Of a stretch of DNA of 64,000 nucleotides, positions 62,437 to 64,000 are shown piece after piece. How positions within the stretch are numbered: position 1 is the stretch's first letter; the number at the start of each line of letters is the position of its first letter. Location of the stretch: contig CAKRIZ010000005.1 of the NCBI GenBank assembly GCA_934351445.1, positions 1 to 64,000 of the forward strand, given 5' to 3'. Position numbers and translations under genes: made by a program. Below the pieces are notes generated by a model. That model made no database searches and was not told where the DNA came from. It worked only from the letters and a program-made list of their open reading frames with translations. This stretch comes from an uncultured Eubacterium sp. (GTDB taxonomy: Bacteria > Bacillota > Clostridia > Lachnospirales > Lachnospiraceae).

Positions 62437-63424
62437 AAAGATAGTATGCGATATGTATCAGCAGATACCTCTGATACCACATAAAAACAAACAACTCCTT
62501 GTAAAAGACCACAATAACCGATTTTCCATATTCTCACACATAATATTTTACACCGGGGACAGACTCCGGTGTCATCAGACGATCGCTCTCTCCTCAAAGC
62601 AGACGAAGATGAAAAAGATAGGGTCAGGGGTATCTGCTGATACATATCGCACTTGCCGGTGCCGGGGTTCCATGACACTGGAGATGGTAGTTATATTACC
62701 GCTTTTTGTTACATTTCTTGTATTTTTTTTATTTATATTTCGCGTGTTATGGGTGCAGGAGAGTCTGGAGGAGGCTCTGCTGTACGCTTCCCGCTCATTG
62801 GCGGTCGATTGTTATGATGAGATAGCGGACGGTATGCATTCGCAGGCAGCGCTGCTGGCAAAGGCACAGCTGCTGCTATGGAAAGGGCTCGAGGACAGTG
62901 AATGTCCGGTGGCGTTCATTCGTGGCGGAAGAAGTGGGATCTCGCTCTTATCCTCTGAATGTACAGGAGATGAAATTATATTATATGCCACGTATGAGAT
63001 GCGGCCGCCTTGCCCGCTGATTGGAAACTATAGCTATCGGCTGATGCAGTGCGCACGCAGTAGAAAGTGGATTGGAGACCGTTCACTGACAGAAGCAGTA
63101 TCCGGAAATGATGCATGGGTGTACATCACGCCGGAAGGAGTGGCATATCACCGGTCATTATCCTGCAATTATCTGGATCTGTCGATTCATGCGGTGAACA
63201 GGCATGCACTGCGATCGCTGCGTAATGCTTCGGGAGAAACTTACCGGCGCTGCGAATCATGCGGCACTGCGGGTGGTGACACGGTTTATATTACAGATTA
63301 TGGAACCCGTTATCACACGGGATTGTCCTGCAATGGACTGAAACGAACGATTTATATGGTAAAACTCAATCAGACAGGAGGCAGACACGCATGCGGGAAA
63401 TGTGGAACCAGGTCGCAGTCATAG
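62429..63424 (+). CDS. TadE-like pseudopilin with a paired Cys-rich tail
   Basis: A 331-residue frame. Residues about 77-105 are a class III signal and helix (CRCRGSMTLEMVVILPLFVT). The last 110 residues contain two copies of a YH-Cys plus CxxC module: YHRSLSCNYLDLS with CESCG, and YHTGLSCNGLKRT with CGKCG, suggesting metal or disulfide sites outside the cell. The first 75 codons cross the 205-bp inverted-repeat segment. GTG 62429 overlaps the previous stop; ATG 62609 is another start. Confidence 0.75.
   Translation: MNEKIVCDMYQQIPLIPHKNKQLLVKDHNNRFSIFSHIIFYTGDRLRCHQTIALSSKQTKMKKIGSGVSADTYRTCRCRGSMTLEMVVILPLFVTFLVFFLFIFRVLWVQESLEEALLYASRSLAVDCYDEIADGMHSQAALLAKAQLLLWKGLEDSECPVAFIRGGRSGISLLSSECTGDEIILYATYEMRPPCPLIGNYSYRLMQCARSRKWIGDRSLTEAVSGNDAWVYITPEGVAYHRSLSCNYLDLSIHAVNRHALRSLRNASGETYRRCESCGTAGGDTVYITDYGTRYHTGLSCNGLKRTIYMVKLNQTGGRHACGKCGTRSQS
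62447..62651. repeat. 205-bp segment flanked by 28-bp inverted repeats
   Basis: The left arm is 62447-62474 and the right arm 62624-62651; the outer 23 bases pair perfectly and the next 5 have one mismatch. The inner 149 bp include a small ACACCGG/CCGGTGT hairpin. It lies inside the 5' part of the TadE-like frame, which stays open. No target duplication is visible, so it may be an invertible segment rather than a MITE. Confidence 0.8.
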
Positions 63425-63822
63425 GAATGCTCACGATCTGTGCGGCAGAGGATATTCGAAAAAAACAGATTCGTTTAAACGTTGTATTGGCATTCGGGAT
63501 TGCCGGTATTGTATTCCATATGTTGTGGCAGATGCAGACGATTGAAAACATTCTGCTTGGAATGGGCGTCGGAGGCGCATTGCTTCTGCTTGGTCTGTTC
63601 ACTGGAGGAAAGATCGGTGCCGGAGACGGTGTATTGATGATAGTCACGGGGATCTACCTTGGCATGGAGCAGAATGTGGAATTACTGGTCAGCAGTCTGT
63701 TTATCTGTGCAATTTATGCATTATGCCTGCTTGTACTGCGCAAGAAGCGTAGGACAGATACCGTAGCGTTTATACCGTTTGTACTGGTGTCTTATGTGTG
63801 TATGCTGGCAGGTGTCATATGA
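63391..63822 (+). CDS. Prepilin peptidase, A24 type (TadV/CpaA)
   Basis: A 143-residue membrane peptidase with about five helices. The two catalytic Asp are in ICAAEDIRKKQI and in the GxGD motif GKIGAGDGVLM. It cleaves leaders of the Flp pilin and TadE-like proteins. AGGAGG is 9 nt upstream; the start overlaps the end of the TadE-like gene. Confidence 0.92.
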   Translation: MREMWNQVAVIGMLTICAAEDIRKKQIRLNVVLAFGIAGIVFHMLWQMQTIENILLGMGVGGALLLLGLFTGGKIGAGDGVLMIVTGIYLGMEQNVELLVSSLFICAIYALCLLVLRKKRRTDTVAFIPFVLVSYVCMLAGVI

Positions 63823-64000
63823 GAAGCCACAGATCAGCCGGGTGGATGCAGGCCAGTTATACGATAGAAGCAGCGATACTCCTGCCACTGTTTTTGACAG
63901 CATTGCTCACAGGTATGCTGCTTGCGGTCGATTGTTGTGAGGATGTCGCAGAGGCAGCAGCCGACTGGGAATTATTGCATGAGATCGAGCCAACGGCACG
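63819..64000 (+). CDS. TadE-like pseudopilin, N-terminal part
   Basis: Starts at ATGA overlapping the peptidase stop and runs off the right edge. QASYTIEAAILLPLFLTALL is a class III signal with Glu five residues after the predicted cut. About 60 codons are visible. A second pseudopilin of the same locus. Confidence 0.85.
   Translation, partial: MRSHRSAGWMQASYTIEAAILLPLFLTALLTGMLLAVDCCEDVAEAAADWELLHEIEPTA

Noticed and set aside
62406..62678. 90-residue minus-strand frame over the inverted repeat
   Set aside because: No ribosome site; it exists because the segment reads open in both directions, which is discussed as the possible inversion instead.

Overview
The window reads as a chromosome segment from a motile, anaerobic, low-to-mid GC Firmicute of the Clostridia, most like a Lachnospiraceae gut bacterium. 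This rests on strong AGGAGG ribosome binding sites, the rpsF-ssb-rpsR and gdpP-rplI-dnaB clusters, MecA, BofA, a two-cluster ferredoxin, an F-type ATP synthase whose c subunit carries a sodium-type site, flagellin, and a Gram-positive style Tad/Flp pilus locus. The species cannot be fixed from the sequence alone.

Layout. 1-10 kb holds housekeeping genes: rpsF-ssb-rpsR, small lipoproteins and secreted proteins, the reverse-strand gdpP-rplI-dnaB operon, a MerR-type regulator, ferredoxin and mecA. 10.3-13.4 kb is a small operon of a Ser/Thr kinase fused to a degenerate CpaE-like domain, a second CpaE-like ATPase and a SAF/CpaB-like membrane protein; these look like separated partners of the Tad locus at 56-64 kb. 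13.7-18.4 kb has cell-wall hydrolases (GH18, amidase), the tRNA threonylcarbamoylation enzyme, a low-molecular-weight phosphatase and dCMP deaminase. 18.4-25.6 kb is a complete atp operon.

25.8-39.6 kb is an accessory island. It has a hipBA remnant, a PIN toxin-antitoxin pair, a secreted Ig-like protein, three large Ig-repeat surface-protein cassettes on the reverse strand, two type I toxin-antitoxin modules inside a duplicated unit of about 490 bp, a broken acyltransferase, and two tandem tyrosine recombinases. All three cassettes lack a signal peptide and a credible start, and all begin at the same 18-bp sequence (one mismatch in the middle copy). The first cassette, reading with transcription, starts just downstream of the recombinase genes. 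I read this as a silent surface-antigen cassette array that could feed an expression site elsewhere by site-specific recombination, with toxin-antitoxin modules stabilising it. This is the best candidate for an undescribed system in the window.

39.7-50 kb is core again: a PurM-like protein, a coiled-coil protein, an aconitase-family hydratase, an AI-2E-family permease, a TPR/P-loop protein and glycogen branching enzyme. 50-55.4 kb is flagellar (a large uncharacterised protein, flagellin, a FliS-like chaperone), followed by a DUF2508 gene and bofA. 56.3-64 kb is a tad operon running off the right edge. It contains a 205-bp segment bounded by 28-bp inverted repeats whose reading frame is open in both orientations, so it could be an invertible coding switch. 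Three tad-type genes (11603, 12212, 56372) have a good Shine-Dalgarno sequence placed 8-9 nt before an ATT or ATA codon instead of ATG.
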